Notes: generated by a model not told the origin, from the letters alone. A DNA stretch of 64,000 nt from an uncultured Selenomonadales bacterium (GCA_946408355.1 CAMJRX010000004.1:1-64000); one strand, 5' to 3'; shown: positions 34,121 to 43,355, numbered from the stretch's first letter. Numbers and translations: made by a program.

Positions 34121-35545
34121 TCAATGTTCTTGTAAAGTCGTGCCGACGGATTGAATTTCTTCGCGGTTGTAATTGCGGAATTGATGTTCGATTTGCTCAA
34201 GCGTTTTGCCCATAGTTTCAGGGACGCAAAGCCTCGTAAAGGTTATCGCTATCAAACCGATTACCGCAAAGATTATGAATGTAATTTGCAGACCGAAGCT
34301 TGCCAAAAGTGTTGGGAAGAATAAACCGATTATAAAGTTTGTGACCCAAACGAACAGGACGCAGATACCCATGCCGTAACCTCTGAATCTCAACGGGATA
34401 ATTTCTGAAATGCTCAACCAGAGGATAGGTCCAATCATGCCTTGCATACTCAAGAGGAATAGAACTGTGCAACCGAGTACAAGATACGGGAACGCGGGGT
34501 TGCCACTCATGATCATTGCCAAAACTGCAATCATCAGCAGGGAAAAAGTCGTGCCGCAAAAACCGAATGTTAACATTCTTCTGCGCGGCATTGTCTTCAT
34601 CAGATAAATACCTGTCGACGTGCCGATAACAGACGCAAGACCGTTAAGGGTGTTTGCAATGATTGATGCTTGACGGGAGAAACCAGCCTCGTTGAGAACT
34701 TGCGAGCCGTAATACATAATTGAGTTGACGCCAGTTAACTGAGTGAAACACGCAATACCGATACCAATATAGATAATTCTGCGAACCCAAGGTTGATTGA
34801 TTTCACTCAAGGCAGCGGCATTTTCTCTAGCGGCTTTTGCCAAAGTGTCTTCAATTTCGCGAAGTTCCTGCGCGGCTTTATCAGCGGTAGAGCGAATCTT
34901 CTTCAAAATAGCAAGGGATTCATCGGAACGACCTTTAGATACGAGCCAACGCGGGCTTTCGGGGCAAGATTGAATTCCGAAGAATAAGAGCACAGCCGGT
35001 AACGCCGCGACGGAGAGCATATAACGCCAGACGTGGTTTTCGCCTTCCATAACTACGGCGATAATTGCGTTAATTAAGAATGCCAGAAATTGTCCCGTGA
35101 CTATCATAAGCTCGTTTTGAGTAACCATGCGTCCGCGTCTTTCAGCAGGTGAAATTTCTGCCAGGTAAGCGGGAACGGTAACTGATGCGCCACCGACCGC
35201 TAAGCCCAGAGCGAAACGCGAGACTAACATAACGTAGAAACTCGGCGCGAGTGAACAACCTAACGTCGCAACAAAGAAAATTATTGACAACCAAAGAATA
35301 TTTTTCTTGCGTCCTTGATAGTCCGAAAGTTTACCGCCGCAGAATGAACCTACTGCCGCGCCGACCAATAACGCCGAAACAACCATGCCCTCTTGCAACG
35401 GGTCAAGATTGAGCTGGTCAGGAGCCGACATAAAAGGCAATGCACCGTTGACGACGCCCGTATCATAACCAAATAAAAGTCCGCCGAGTGTCGCGATAAT
35501 CATAATTCGCGTAAGTGTTGAACGATATTCGCCTGATTCCGCCAT
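34121..35545 (-). CDS. MFS sugar porter
   Basis: A 474-residue carrier with twelve hydrophobic segments. GGLLFGYDTGVVNGALPF at the N-terminus, the DYQGRKK loop after segment 2, PAYLAEISPAERRGRM and the C-terminal VPETMGKTLEQIE are the classic sugar-porter signatures. It should import a hexose, pentose or inositol with protons. Neighbouring oxidoreductase and isomerase genes suggest inositol or an uncommon sugar. It lies 26 bases from the isomerase gene. Confidence 0.92.
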   Translation of the reverse strand: MAESGEYRSTLTRIMIIATLGGLLFGYDTGVVNGALPFMSAPDQLNLDPLQEGMVVSALLVGAAVGSFCGGKLSDYQGRKKNILWLSIIFFVATLGCSLAPSFYVMLVSRFALGLAVGGASVTVPAYLAEISPAERRGRMVTQNELMIVTGQFLAFLINAIIAVVMEGENHVWRYMLSVAALPAVLLFFGIQSCPESPRWLVSKGRSDESLAILKKIRSTADKAAQELREIEDTLAKAARENAAALSEINQPWVRRIIYIGIGIACFTQLTGVNSIMYYGSQVLNEAGFSRQASIIANTLNGLASVIGTSTGIYLMKTMPRRRMLTFGFCGTTFSLLMIAVLAMIMSGNPAFPYLVLGCTVLFLLSMQGMIGPILWLSISEIIPLRFRGYGMGICVLFVWVTNFIIGLFFPTLLASFGLQITFIIFAVIGLIAITFTRLCVPETMGKTLEQIEHQFRNYNREEIQSVGTTLQEH

Positions 35546-35630
35546 TAGTTTAACCTCCCCTCACATTTAAGACAAGGAGCAAGGTTGAAAAATTCTTCCC
35601 TGCTCCTTACCCTAATCCAACAATTTTATC

Positions 35631-36809
35631 TTATTCAAAATCTACCCAAACGCCGCCTTTATCGGCAGACTCAACACATTTGTTGACCCAGCGGACACCA
35701 TCGACGCCATGAGCTAAATCGGGCAGAACAAGTTTATCGAGAGTTTCTTTGTCGCCGCGATTGATTGCGTCGATTGCAACGGCAAATTGAATGTAAATGT
35801 TAGCCCAAGACTCAATCAAGCCCTCAGCATGAAGTGCGCCAAGACGTTCAAATGCATTAGCTTCGTCGTAGAGATAAGGCATTGCGCGAATCATCTTTCT
35901 AATCGGCTCGCCCTGCACTTGATACAAAAGTTCATTGGGTTGATTATCGCTCCATTCGATTGACGCTTTGGAACCAACGATTCTTACGCGGTGTCCGTCC
36001 ATGCAACCGGCGTTGACAGCGGAAGCCCACATACGACCGACCGCGCCATTTTCGTAGCGCATGAGGACATAGGCGTTATCTTCCAACGGTGCACGAGATT
36101 TTACAAACGATTGACGATCGCAAAGGAGTTGTTTAAGTTTAAGTTGCGGGCAAACGAGTTCGGACATATAGAAAGTATGCGTGGAGAGGTCACCGAGCAC
36201 GAACGAGGGACCGGATTTTTTCGGGTCAACGCGCCATTTCTGCCCTTCTGCCTTAACGTCAGCAAGAGCGTCGCAACCAAAGCCGTGAGTATAACTAAGT
36301 TCAACCATGTTAATTTCGCCAAGATCGCCGCTCTCAACCATCTTGCGCATTTGCATAAGGAGCGGATGACCGGAGAAACCGTAGCAAACGCCGACGAAAC
36401 GATTCTTTTCTTTAGCAAGTTTCATAATTTCTTCGCCTTGAGCAACTTCGAAGAACAACGGTTTTTCGCAAATAACATGCAAGCCCGCTTCCAGAGCCGC
36501 TTTAACCATTTCATAGTGCAAGAAATTCGGGGTGGCAATGTCAACGACTTCAACGCCGTCTTCGCGCTTGGCCTCTTCTGCGATCATCGTCTTGTAATCG
36601 GGATAGAGACGGTCTTTGTCGACACCAAGATTTGTACCGAACTCAACGTTGCGAGTGGGATCCACGTCGAAAGCACCGCAGACGAGTTTGAATGCCGTAT
36701 TGTCGTAGAGTGCGCCGCGACGATGTTTCGGACCAACATTAGCCGTTCTGCCGCCGCCGATCATGCCCCAACGGAGGGGACGAGAGATTTTCTTTTCGCC
36801 GATTAACAT
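35631..36809 (-). CDS. Gfo/Idh/MocA-family oxidoreductase, catabolic operon
   Basis: A 392-residue oxidoreductase. RWGMIGGGRTANVGPKHRR begins the Rossmann fold, VICEKPLFFEV has the EKP motif, and the middle contains LSTHTFYM. It is longer than the plus-strand relative at 32097 and not its close copy. This length class includes inositol- and glucoside-oxidising enzymes. It is followed at 85 bases by the sugar porter and then the isomerase, and preceded by an AraC regulator behind a terminator. Confidence 0.88.
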   Translation of the reverse strand: MLIGEKKISRPLRWGMIGGGRTANVGPKHRRGALYDNTAFKLVCGAFDVDPTRNVEFGTNLGVDKDRLYPDYKTMIAEEAKREDGVEVVDIATPNFLHYEMVKAALEAGLHVICEKPLFFEVAQGEEIMKLAKEKNRFVGVCYGFSGHPLLMQMRKMVESGDLGEINMVELSYTHGFGCDALADVKAEGQKWRVDPKKSGPSFVLGDLSTHTFYMSELVCPQLKLKQLLCDRQSFVKSRAPLEDNAYVLMRYENGAVGRMWASAVNAGCMDGHRVRIVGSKASIEWSDNQPNELLYQVQGEPIRKMIRAMPYLYDEANAFERLGALHAEGLIESWANIYIQFAVAIDAINRGDKETLDKLVLPDLAHGVDGVRWVNKCVESADKGGVWVDFE

Positions 36810-36907
36810 TTTGAATTACTCCTTTCAATCAAGACCGTGAATAATTTTTATGGCTGAATCATACTAGACGAAACGCCTTTCAACAATTAGCCAAACTGTT
36901 CAAAAGT

Positions 36908-36958
36908 TAGCCAATCCTGTGCAAAAAAAAATCGACCTCGCGTTTTGCGAAGCCGATT
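36908..36958 (-). terminator. Terminator of the AraC regulator gene
   Basis: On the minus strand AATCGGCTTCGC, an AAAA loop, and GCGAGGTCGATT followed by nine T. It separates the regulator from the oxidoreductase behind it, so the operon must have its own promoter between 36810 and 36907. Confidence 0.82.
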
Positions 36959-36964
36959 AATTTT

Positions 36965-37810
36965 TTAGACGCTCTTCTGCATTTTCCGATAAACGCCCGG
37001 CGAATAATTTGTTTTACGCTTGAAAATTTTGATGAACGCATTCACAGAGTCGTAGCCGATTTCCTCCGAAATTTCCGCGACGGTCTTGCTTGAGTGAGTC
37101 AAAAGCATCATTGCCCGTTCCATGCGCATTTTAAGAACGTATTCAACGGGAGCATAACCGGTTTGCCTTTTAAAAGTGTGCGCCAAATGACTTGGACTTA
37201 CAGCGGCAAGCTCGGCAAGTTCATCAACCGTTATCGTTCGTGTAAAGTTTTCGTGAATGTGCGTGATAATTTTTTCCATAGGCGAAGTTTCGACAATTTT
37301 TTCTTCCGCCTCGCACGAGAGCAGATATAAAATTCTCTCAATGTGAAACGCCTCTTGAAAAATATTCGTCAAGCCGCCTTTGGTAAAAAATTGAACGCAA
37401 TCAAAAATTTCCTGCCCAACCTTGAGATTATGAGAGCGGCGGAATACGGGACTGTTATTGTTTTGGATAATCAACTCGGTGACTTCATGCGAACAAATGC
37501 CGTCGAAGTGCACGTACAAAAACTCCAATCCGTCATGAGCACGATAATAATGCGGGTTAACGCAGTCAATTAACAGCACGTCGCCCTTGCCGATAAGATA
37601 ATTTTTACCGCTGTAGCGAACGTCCATATTGCCATCGCGCACGAAAACCACCAGTACATACGGATAAGTTTCGCGCTCCATAAAATAACTGTTCGTGCAA
37701 AAATAATGACCACACCAAGTTAAATATTTCATTGTCTTAGCGGCGACTTCCGGCGGCTGAAAAGAAAAACACTCGGACTTATTCAAAATACCAGGATCAA
37801 CGCTCTTCAC
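36965..37810 (-). CDS. AraC-family transcriptional regulator
   Basis: A 281-residue regulator. The N-terminal half is a cupin-type sensing domain (GKGDVLLIDCVNPHYY); the C-terminal 100 residues carry two helix-turn-helix motifs (TVDELAELAAVSPSHLAHTF and VAEISEEIGYDSVNAFIKIF). It probably controls the porter, oxidoreductase and isomerase genes that follow on the same strand in response to a sugar. The effector is not known. Confidence 0.92.
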   Translation of the reverse strand: MKSVDPGILNKSECFSFQPPEVAAKTMKYLTWCGHYFCTNSYFMERETYPYVLVVFVRDGNMDVRYSGKNYLIGKGDVLLIDCVNPHYYRAHDGLEFLYVHFDGICSHEVTELIIQNNNSPVFRRSHNLKVGQEIFDCVQFFTKGGLTNIFQEAFHIERILYLLSCEAEEKIVETSPMEKIITHIHENFTRTITVDELAELAAVSPSHLAHTFKRQTGYAPVEYVLKMRMERAMMLLTHSSKTVAEISEEIGYDSVNAFIKIFKRKTNYSPGVYRKMQKSV

Positions 37811-37904
37811 AAAATTCGCCTCCCTACAAATTTTTAATGATTATAACATTTCGTTTTAGAGTGGGAAAAATTTAATGATTAGCTCAAAGATTTCATTAGT
37901 AAAA

Positions 37905-37945
37905 AAATTACCCCTGCCCAATTTCGGGTAGGGATTTTTTTATGT
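37905..37945. terminator. Terminator of the 3D-domain gene (bidirectional)
   Basis: ACCCCTGCCC-AATTTC-GGGTAGGGAT with T-runs on both strands. On the minus strand it lies about 60 bases past the 3D-domain stop. Confidence 0.75.
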
Positions 37946-37947
37946 TC

Positions 37948-38037
37948 TTTAGTCGAGGATAGATGTCAACGAATTGTAGCGAACATCTGCGCGGCTTAAA
38001 ATATTTTAGTCTAGGATATAAATGTCGATGAATTGGC
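37948..38037 (-). repeat. Diverged tandem copy of the 3D gene's last codons
   Basis: The last 33 bases of the 3D-domain gene (38006-38037, TTAGTCTAGGATATAAATG at its edge) recur in diverged form at 37948-37982 (TTAGTCGAGGATAGATG). The second copy even keeps a stop codon at the same place. It looks like what is left of a duplicated gene end. Confidence 0.5.
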
Positions 38038-38971
38038 GACCGAATTCGTAGCATTCGGCAACGGTATCAAACGCAACGTCGATTTTATGACCGACAATCG
38101 CGCCGCCGGTATCTTCAGCAACTGCATAGCCGTAACCAGGAATAAAAACTCTGGTACCAAGCGGAATAATGGAAGGGTCAGTTGCTATGACGCCGCGTTG
38201 GCAAATTGTGCCAAGTGCCGTGTAATCACTTAAGCCAGGTTGCGCACTACTGTAAGCGGTTGCCTCGACGCGAATCACGCGGGTAAAATCGGGTATTTCG
38301 GAGGAAAATTCGTAATCGTTGAGGTTAGCAGGCTCCTCTTGCGAATCAAGCGCGAAATAAGTTTTGCGCCCGCAAATACCGTCAGCTATCATGCCGCGAC
38401 TGCTTTGGAAATCTTTCAAGGCGTCAATCGTATCAGCGTCTGCAATGCCGTCAGCCTCGCCGTCATAAAAACCTTGCTCCGCCAATTTGTTTTGCATGTA
38501 AACAACGCCATCACCTTGCATGCCGAGCTTGATAACGTCACCAACGCCCGCATATTGAACGACTTCTTTGACGGTGTTGACTGCACTCAAAACAGTATTG
38601 ACAGGAGTCACGGAATTGACAGCCGAGTTGACAGTTTTTGTCGGTTCGGGGACGTAATCGCCGGGTTGGTAAGTTGTTATATCAATTTCGTCGTAAGCCG
38701 CCGCCCGTAAAATTTTATAAGTTTCTGCACCGCACACGCCGTCCACTTCCAGACCGAGCGCGGCTTGAAAATCCTTAATGGCATTTACCGTAGCTGTACC
38801 ATAAACTCCGTCCGCCGCCACGTGCAAAAGATTTTGTGCTATGAGATATTCTTGAATTTCTTTAACGTCGTTTCCTCTGTCGCCGTATTTTAACGCCGCC
38901 GCCGAACAGAGATTTGAAATGCACATAGCGGAAATTAGAATCAGCGTCCAAAACATTCGCTTCAACTTCAT
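38006..38971 (-). CDS. Secreted peptidoglycan-binding / 3D-domain protein
   Basis: A 321-residue exported protein. After a signal peptide (cleavage near CSAAAL) come two peptidoglycan-binding domains (RGNDVKEIQEYLIAQ and GDGVVYMQNKLAEQ, each followed by DGVYG/DGIAD-type sequence). The C-terminal 3D domain contains VEATAYSS, the aspartates in AEDTGG and KIDVAFDT. Such proteins are cell-wall lytic transglycosylases or cortex-type enzymes. The ATG at 38971 has GAGGTGGAGG upstream; a GTG nine bases earlier is the alternative. Confidence 0.88.
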   Translation of the reverse strand: MKLKRMFWTLILISAMCISNLCSAAALKYGDRGNDVKEIQEYLIAQNLLHVAADGVYGTATVNAIKDFQAALGLEVDGVCGAETYKILRAAAYDEIDITTYQPGDYVPEPTKTVNSAVNSVTPVNTVLSAVNTVKEVVQYAGVGDVIKLGMQGDGVVYMQNKLAEQGFYDGEADGIADADTIDALKDFQSSRGMIADGICGRKTYFALDSQEEPANLNDYEFSSEIPDFTRVIRVEATAYSSAQPGLSDYTALGTICQRGVIATDPSIIPLGTRVFIPGYGYAVAEDTGGAIVGHKIDVAFDTVAECYEFGRQFIDIYILD

Positions 38972-39161
38972 TTCCTCCACCTCGTTTAATCGCTTCTTAA
39001 ATATGTGGCGATTATATCAACCCTTACTGAAAATCTTATGGCAAATGAGAATTTTTTTTTGGTACTTGAAAAAATTTTTAACGCAATATAAAATCTTAAC
39101 GATATATAAATGTGGAGGAGAATTTACAAGGACGTTAAATATATAAGGGAGATGTTCCATT

Positions 39162-39953
39162 ATGATGAGAGCGTTGTGGTCGGCGGCGTCGGGCATGAAG
39201 GCGCAGCAAACAAATATGGACATAGTCGCGCACAACATTGCCAACGTTGACACTTACGGCAACAAAAAAGTTCGCGCCGAGTTCCAAGATTTACTTTATC
39301 AAACATTGCGTGATGCGGGCGGCACTTCCGGCAACGGCACGCAATATCCTCAAGGCTTGCAAATTGGTTTAGGTGTCAAAGTTGCGGCAACGCACAGAGT
39401 TTTTACACAAGGACCTTTGCAGACGACGGACAATCCAAGTGACGTGGGTATTCAAGGCGACGGATTTTTCCAAGTTCAACTGCCTGACGGCACAACGGCT
39501 TACACTCGCGACGGTTCTTTTAAATTGGATTCAAACCGCCGATTAGTTACCAGCGACGGATTTTTACTTATTCCGAATATTACGCTTGATGAAAATGCGC
39601 CGCTATCCAGTGTGGTTATCAGTTCCGACGGACGAGTTTCTGATACACCGGCTGGCGGCGAACAAACGGAAATCGGGCAGATAACTTTGGTGCGTTTCGT
39701 CAATCCCGAAGGTCTTTATGCATACGGGAAAAATCTTTTCTTAGAAACTACAGCATCGGGTGCGCCGATTGAAAGCGAGCCTGGACAAGACGGCGCGGGC
39801 GTTCTTGCACAAAATACTTTGGAAATGTCGGGCGTGCAAATCGTCGAGGAAATGGTTAACATGATTGTTTCCCAACGCGCTTATGAATCAAATGCAAAGG
39901 CAGTAACAACTTCCGATTCAATGCTTGAGACTGCCAATCAGTTGAAACGATAA
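39162..39953 (+). CDS. flgG: Flagellar distal rod protein FlgG
   Basis: A 263-residue rod protein with MRALWSAASGMKAQQTNMD and NNIANVDTYG-like N-terminal signature (HNIANVDTYGNKK), GDGFFQVQLPDGTTAYTRDG in the middle and the C-terminal heptad helix (VEEMVNMIVSQRAYESNAKA). The length is that of FlgG. It heads the operon flgG, flgA, flgH, two small genes, flgI, rod-binding protein. GGGAG precedes the ATG. The proximal rod protein FlgF is not adjacent. Confidence 0.9.
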   Translation: MMRALWSAASGMKAQQTNMDIVAHNIANVDTYGNKKVRAEFQDLLYQTLRDAGGTSGNGTQYPQGLQIGLGVKVAATHRVFTQGPLQTTDNPSDVGIQGDGFFQVQLPDGTTAYTRDGSFKLDSNRRLVTSDGFLLIPNITLDENAPLSSVVISSDGRVSDTPAGGEQTEIGQITLVRFVNPEGLYAYGKNLFLETTASGAPIESEPGQDGAGVLAQNTLEMSGVQIVEEMVNMIVSQRAYESNAKAVTTSDSMLETANQLKR

Positions 39954-39959
39954 TTTGAC

Positions 39960-40667
39960 ATGAAAAAATTTTTATTTATCGCGGCGTTAATCTTAGCAAT
40001 GAGTTTAATGCCGCGAACTTTTGCATTTACGATAAGCGGCTTGGAGATAGAAGCAATAGTCCTCGACGCTGTGGAGCAAGCTTTAGCAAAGCGCGGAGAA
40101 ACTCGTCGGCACGAAATTTTTTTCATGCAGAACGCGCCCGATTTAAAGTTGCCTGAAGGCGTCGTCGACGTTAAGGCACAAATTCCAGGACAGATAAGTT
40201 ATATAAGCTTAACGCCCGTGCGAGCAGTTGTTTTCGTTAACGGACGCGCTCAACGGACGATAAGTTTCACGGCGAATATCAAAGTTTATGATAATGTACT
40301 CGTTGCTAATCACGACTTGAGGATAGAAATTCCGGTGACGGCGGCAGATTTTCACACGGCGGAGATTGCCATTGACGGGCGCAACGAATATGTCAAGAAC
40401 GTTTCCGAAGTTGAAGGTTTAGTTCCGCACAGATTTATTCGCGCCGGTTCGCCTGTCACGATTGGTTATTTTCAACAGCCCGTCGCCGTCAACAGCGGTC
40501 AACGTGTCAACATTGTCTTAAATTTTAATGGCGTGAAAGTTTCGGCGCGAGGAATTGTCATGACACGCGGGCGCGTCGGTTCTCTGGTTAAAGTTAAGAA
40601 TGAGGCTTCGGAAAAAATCTTGACGGCAAAAGTTATCGATTCTCATACGGTGGAGGTGACAATGTAG
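39960..40667 (+). CDS. flgA: Flagellar P-ring assembly chaperone FlgA
   Basis: A 235-residue exported protein: signal peptide to about residue 21 (TFAFT), then a SAF-like middle and a C-terminal half with VEGLVPHRFIRAGSPVTIGY and NGVKVSARGIVMTRGRVG, the conserved part of FlgA. FlgA helps FlgI assemble into the P ring in the periplasm. It starts seven bases after flgG and its stop abuts the flgH start. There is no separate ribosome site close to the ATG, so it is probably coupled to flgG. Confidence 0.87.
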   Translation: MKKFLFIAALILAMSLMPRTFAFTISGLEIEAIVLDAVEQALAKRGETRRHEIFFMQNAPDLKLPEGVVDVKAQIPGQISYISLTPVRAVVFVNGRAQRTISFTANIKVYDNVLVANHDLRIEIPVTAADFHTAEIAIDGRNEYVKNVSEVEGLVPHRFIRAGSPVTIGYFQQPVAVNSGQRVNIVLNFNGVKVSARGIVMTRGRVGSLVKVKNEASEKILTAKVIDSHTVEVTM

Positions 40668-41249
40668 ATGACGAAAAAATTTTGGGCGGCGGTTATGATT
40701 GCGGCGTTTGTATTTGGTGGCGGCGCGGTCGAGGCAAAATCTTTGTGGGTTGACAACGGCACCATGAGTTTATACGCCGATAAAAAGGCGCGCAACGTCG
40801 GCGATATTTTGACGATTGTTATCAACGAATCAACGACGCAAACGGCTACTAAAGCTCGCACGAATTCTAAATCGGGTTCGTTAAGCGTTGGCACGGGCAC
40901 AGGCATTTTCGATTTTATCAGGGCGTTTTCGGCTAGCGGTGGCGATAATTTCCAAGCTGACGGCTCTGCAACTGATACAAGCAGATTCAGCGGACAGATA
41001 ACTGTTACCGTTATTGAAGTTTTGCCCAATGATAATATGATTATCGAGGGCGTGCAGTCCATTTGGCAAAATCGCGACGAACACAAAATTACTTTGCGCG
41101 GAACGGTTCGCCGTGATGATGTCACCATGAATAATACAGTTCCTTCAACGAAAGTTGCCGACGCCTCAATCCGATTCGACGGTAAAGGACCGCTCAACGC
41201 TAAACAACGTCAGGGCATTTTGACGCAACTGTTTAACTTCATGTTCTAA
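40668..41249 (+). CDS. flgH: Flagellar L-ring protein FlgH, no lipobox
   Basis: A 193-residue FlgH: signal peptide (AAVMIAAFVFGGGAVEA), then SLWVDNGTMSLYADKKARNVGDILTI as in the family, EVLPNDNMIIEG and the C-terminal GILTQLFNFMF. FlgH forms the ring in the outer membrane. Proteobacterial FlgH is a lipoprotein; here the cleavage region has no cysteine, so the ring must be held without a lipid anchor. GTGGAGGTGACAATGTAG before it carries the ribosome site inside flgA. Confidence 0.92.
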   Translation: MTKKFWAAVMIAAFVFGGGAVEAKSLWVDNGTMSLYADKKARNVGDILTIVINESTTQTATKARTNSKSGSLSVGTGTGIFDFIRAFSASGGDNFQADGSATDTSRFSGQITVTVIEVLPNDNMIIEGVQSIWQNRDEHKITLRGTVRRDDVTMNNTVPSTKVADASIRFDGKGPLNAKQRQGILTQLFNFMF

Positions 41250-41250
41250 A

Positions 41251-41625
41251 ATGGACAACGAAATCAAAATCAGCGAGGAATTTATTTTGCCGCGAGACTT
41301 GAGCGCAATGGCAAAAACTTTCTTCGTGCAGACAGAAAAACCTCTGCGTGACGGCGAATGGTTTATAAAGAAAGGCTCAATCGTTACGGGCGTTAAGGTC
41401 ATTGCCGAAGGCGAAAAAATTCGTGATGTTCAACGGCTCATTGAAACCTATCCTCTTCCGAATGGCACTTTGACAAAAGCTCAAGATTGGTACAAATGTC
41501 GCGGCACGGCGATTATAACCAATGGCGAAGAAGAAAAGGTTAAAGAAATTCATTGGTATCAGTGCGAAAATATCGGCAAAGTTGAGCTTAAAGAAAAACG
41601 TTGGAGGGATAAAAATGATTCTTAG
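41251..41625 (+). CDS. Unrecognised small protein inside the flagellar ring operon (1)
   Basis: A 124-residue acidic protein starting one base after the flgH stop. It has no signal peptide, no membrane segment and two cysteines (YKCRGTAI and WYQCENIG). It looks like a compact beta-rich cytosolic domain. I recognise no family. No flagellar gene of standard operons matches it. It overlaps the start of the next small gene by 11 bases, so the two are coupled. Confidence 0.6.
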   Translation: MDNEIKISEEFILPRDLSAMAKTFFVQTEKPLRDGEWFIKKGSIVTGVKVIAEGEKIRDVQRLIETYPLPNGTLTKAQDWYKCRGTAIITNGEEEKVKEIHWYQCENIGKVELKEKRWRDKNDS

Positions 41626-41818
41626 GTACAAAGGCAAAAGATGTTTCTCCTTTATTTTCGGCAAAATTTACAAGGCAGAAAAATTTTGTGACGACATGGG
41701 CGAAGCGTGGGCTATTTTCGACGAAGGCGATGATTGGTACGTTTACGGTCTCCGTTTTGTCGCAGAAAACTTTGAAGAAGTTGCTGAGAACGAGCAGGAA
41801 GTTCGCCGCGCAGTTTGA
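41615..41818 (+). CDS. Unrecognised small protein inside the flagellar ring operon (2)
   Basis: A 67-residue protein starting at ATG 41615 with GGAGGG seven bases upstream, inside the end of the previous gene. It begins MILRYKGKRCFSFIFGKIYKA and continues with acidic, Trp- and Tyr-rich sequence (DDWYVYGLRF). Phage-like small proteins often have this look (KIYKAEKF, AIFDEGDDWYVYG), but the position between flgH and flgI is what stands out. No function is assigned. Confidence 0.6.
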   Translation: MILRYKGKRCFSFIFGKIYKAEKFCDDMGEAWAIFDEGDDWYVYGLRFVAENFEEVAENEQEVRRAV

Positions 41819-41834
41819 TTAACGAGGTGAGGCA

Positions 41835-42947
41835 ATGAAAAAAATTTTTACACTTGCGACGCTTATCCTTTGCCTTGCGCTGATGACTTCAACGGTATTC
41901 GCGGAATCGGCAGTAACGAGGATAAAAGATATTGCCAAAGTGCAGGGCATGCGGAGCAACCAACTAATGGGCTACGGCTTAGTAGTTGGCTTGCCGGGCA
42001 CGGGCGATTCAGATGATACGTGGCAAATGATTCAATCGACGGTATCACTGCTTAGGAATTTCGGAATAACGGTCAACTCGGCTGATTTGGATTCCGATAA
42101 TGTGGCAGCGGTTATGGTAACTGCAACACTTCCGCCATTTGTCCGCGAGGGCGATACGATTGATGTTGTCGTTAGCTCAATGGGTGACGCAGATAGTATT
42201 CAAGGCGGCGTCCTCTTGCAAACTCCTTTACGCGCCGCAAATGGTGACGTTTACGCGGTGGCTCAAGGATCAGTTTCAACGGGCGGTTTCGTCGCGGGCA
42301 GAGGCAATCAGCGTGCACAAAGAAATTTCCCGACGGCGGGCAGTATACCAAACGGCGCGATTGTTGAGCGTACATTGGAAGACGAACTCGGCAGGAACGG
42401 ACAAATTTCTTTAAGCTTATCCAGCTCCGACTTTACAACTGCGTCGCGAATCACTAATTCAATTAATGCCGCTTACGGTGGCAACGTAGCACATGCGGCT
42501 AATCCTGGTCGCGTCGACATAAATATTCCAGGCTACTATCGCAATGATATTGTGAAATTCGTCGCCTCGATTGAAGAGTTACCTGTCGTTCCAGACGTAA
42601 TTGCTAAAGTTGTCGTCAACGAGCGCACTGGTACAATCGTCATGGGCGGTAATGTCACCGTCGACGAATGCGCGATAACTCAAGGCGGCTTGTCAGTTCG
42701 CATTAATCGCACGGAAAGTCTTTCGCAACCAGGTCCGTTCTCTTATGGCACTTCAATGATTGTTCGTAATGAAGAGCTTAACGCCCGCGAGGATATGTCA
42801 AGTTCAGTCATCATGCAAGCTACAACCAGCGTTAGCGACGTTATCGGCGCATTAAATGCTGTAGGTGCCACGCCCCGCGATTGTATTTCCATTTTGCAAG
42901 CTATGAAAGCGGCGGGCGCGATTCACGCGACACTTGAGATTATCTAA
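41835..42947 (+). CDS. flgI: Flagellar P-ring protein FlgI
   Basis: A 370-residue FlgI of normal length. A signal peptide ends near VFAESA (about residue 24). RIKDIAKVQGMRSNQLMGYG, GLPGTGDSDD, then VASIEELPVVPD and TGTIVMGGNVTV, and the end DCISILQAMKAAGAIHA are characteristic. FlgI forms the ring in the peptidoglycan layer. GAGGTGAGGC precedes the ATG. Confidence 0.96.
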   Translation: MKKIFTLATLILCLALMTSTVFAESAVTRIKDIAKVQGMRSNQLMGYGLVVGLPGTGDSDDTWQMIQSTVSLLRNFGITVNSADLDSDNVAAVMVTATLPPFVREGDTIDVVVSSMGDADSIQGGVLLQTPLRAANGDVYAVAQGSVSTGGFVAGRGNQRAQRNFPTAGSIPNGAIVERTLEDELGRNGQISLSLSSSDFTTASRITNSINAAYGGNVAHAANPGRVDINIPGYYRNDIVKFVASIEELPVVPDVIAKVVVNERTGTIVMGGNVTVDECAITQGGLSVRINRTESLSQPGPFSYGTSMIVRNEELNAREDMSSSVIMQATTSVSDVIGALNAVGATPRDCISILQAMKAAGAIHATLEII

Positions 42948-42959
42948 GAGGTGATTTGT

Positions 42960-43355
42960 ATGAGGATTGATGGTTCTTATTTACTGCCACAAATGGGCGC
43001 GACGGGCACGGGCGCGGAAGGTTCTCAAATGCTAAATAAAGAATCCAGTTTTCAAGAGCAACTCAAAGCGGCAACTGATAAACTTGATTCAAAAAAAATT
43101 ACAACAATGACTGCTGAAGAAGTTGCTCAACGTAACAAAGAAATTAGAGAAGCCAGCGTTCAACTTGAAGCCCTTCTGCTGAAAATGATGTATACCGAAA
43201 TGTGGAAGACCGTCCCTAAAGATGAACTCTTCGGAGAAAGCAACGCTATGGATATTTATCGCGACATGTACAACGAGGAAATCACTAAAAAGGCGGCGGA
43301 GGGCGGCGGTATCGGGCTTGCCGACTACATTTATAATCAGCTGACAAAACATTAA
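42960..43355 (+). CDS. flgJ: Flagellar rod-binding protein (FlgJ N-terminal type)
   Basis: A 131-residue protein with the rod-binding domain: QLEALLLKMMYTEMWKTVPKD followed by DIYRDMYNEEITKKAAEGGGIGLADYIY. It corresponds to the N-terminal half of FlgJ and lacks the muramidase half, as is usual outside gamma- and beta-proteobacteria. It acts as rod cap. Start chosen at ATG 42960 with AGAGGTGA upstream. It ends the operon. Confidence 0.88.
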   Translation: MRIDGSYLLPQMGATGTGAEGSQMLNKESSFQEQLKAATDKLDSKKITTMTAEEVAQRNKEIREASVQLEALLLKMMYTEMWKTVPKDELFGESNAMDIYRDMYNEEITKKAAEGGGIGLADYIYNQLTKH

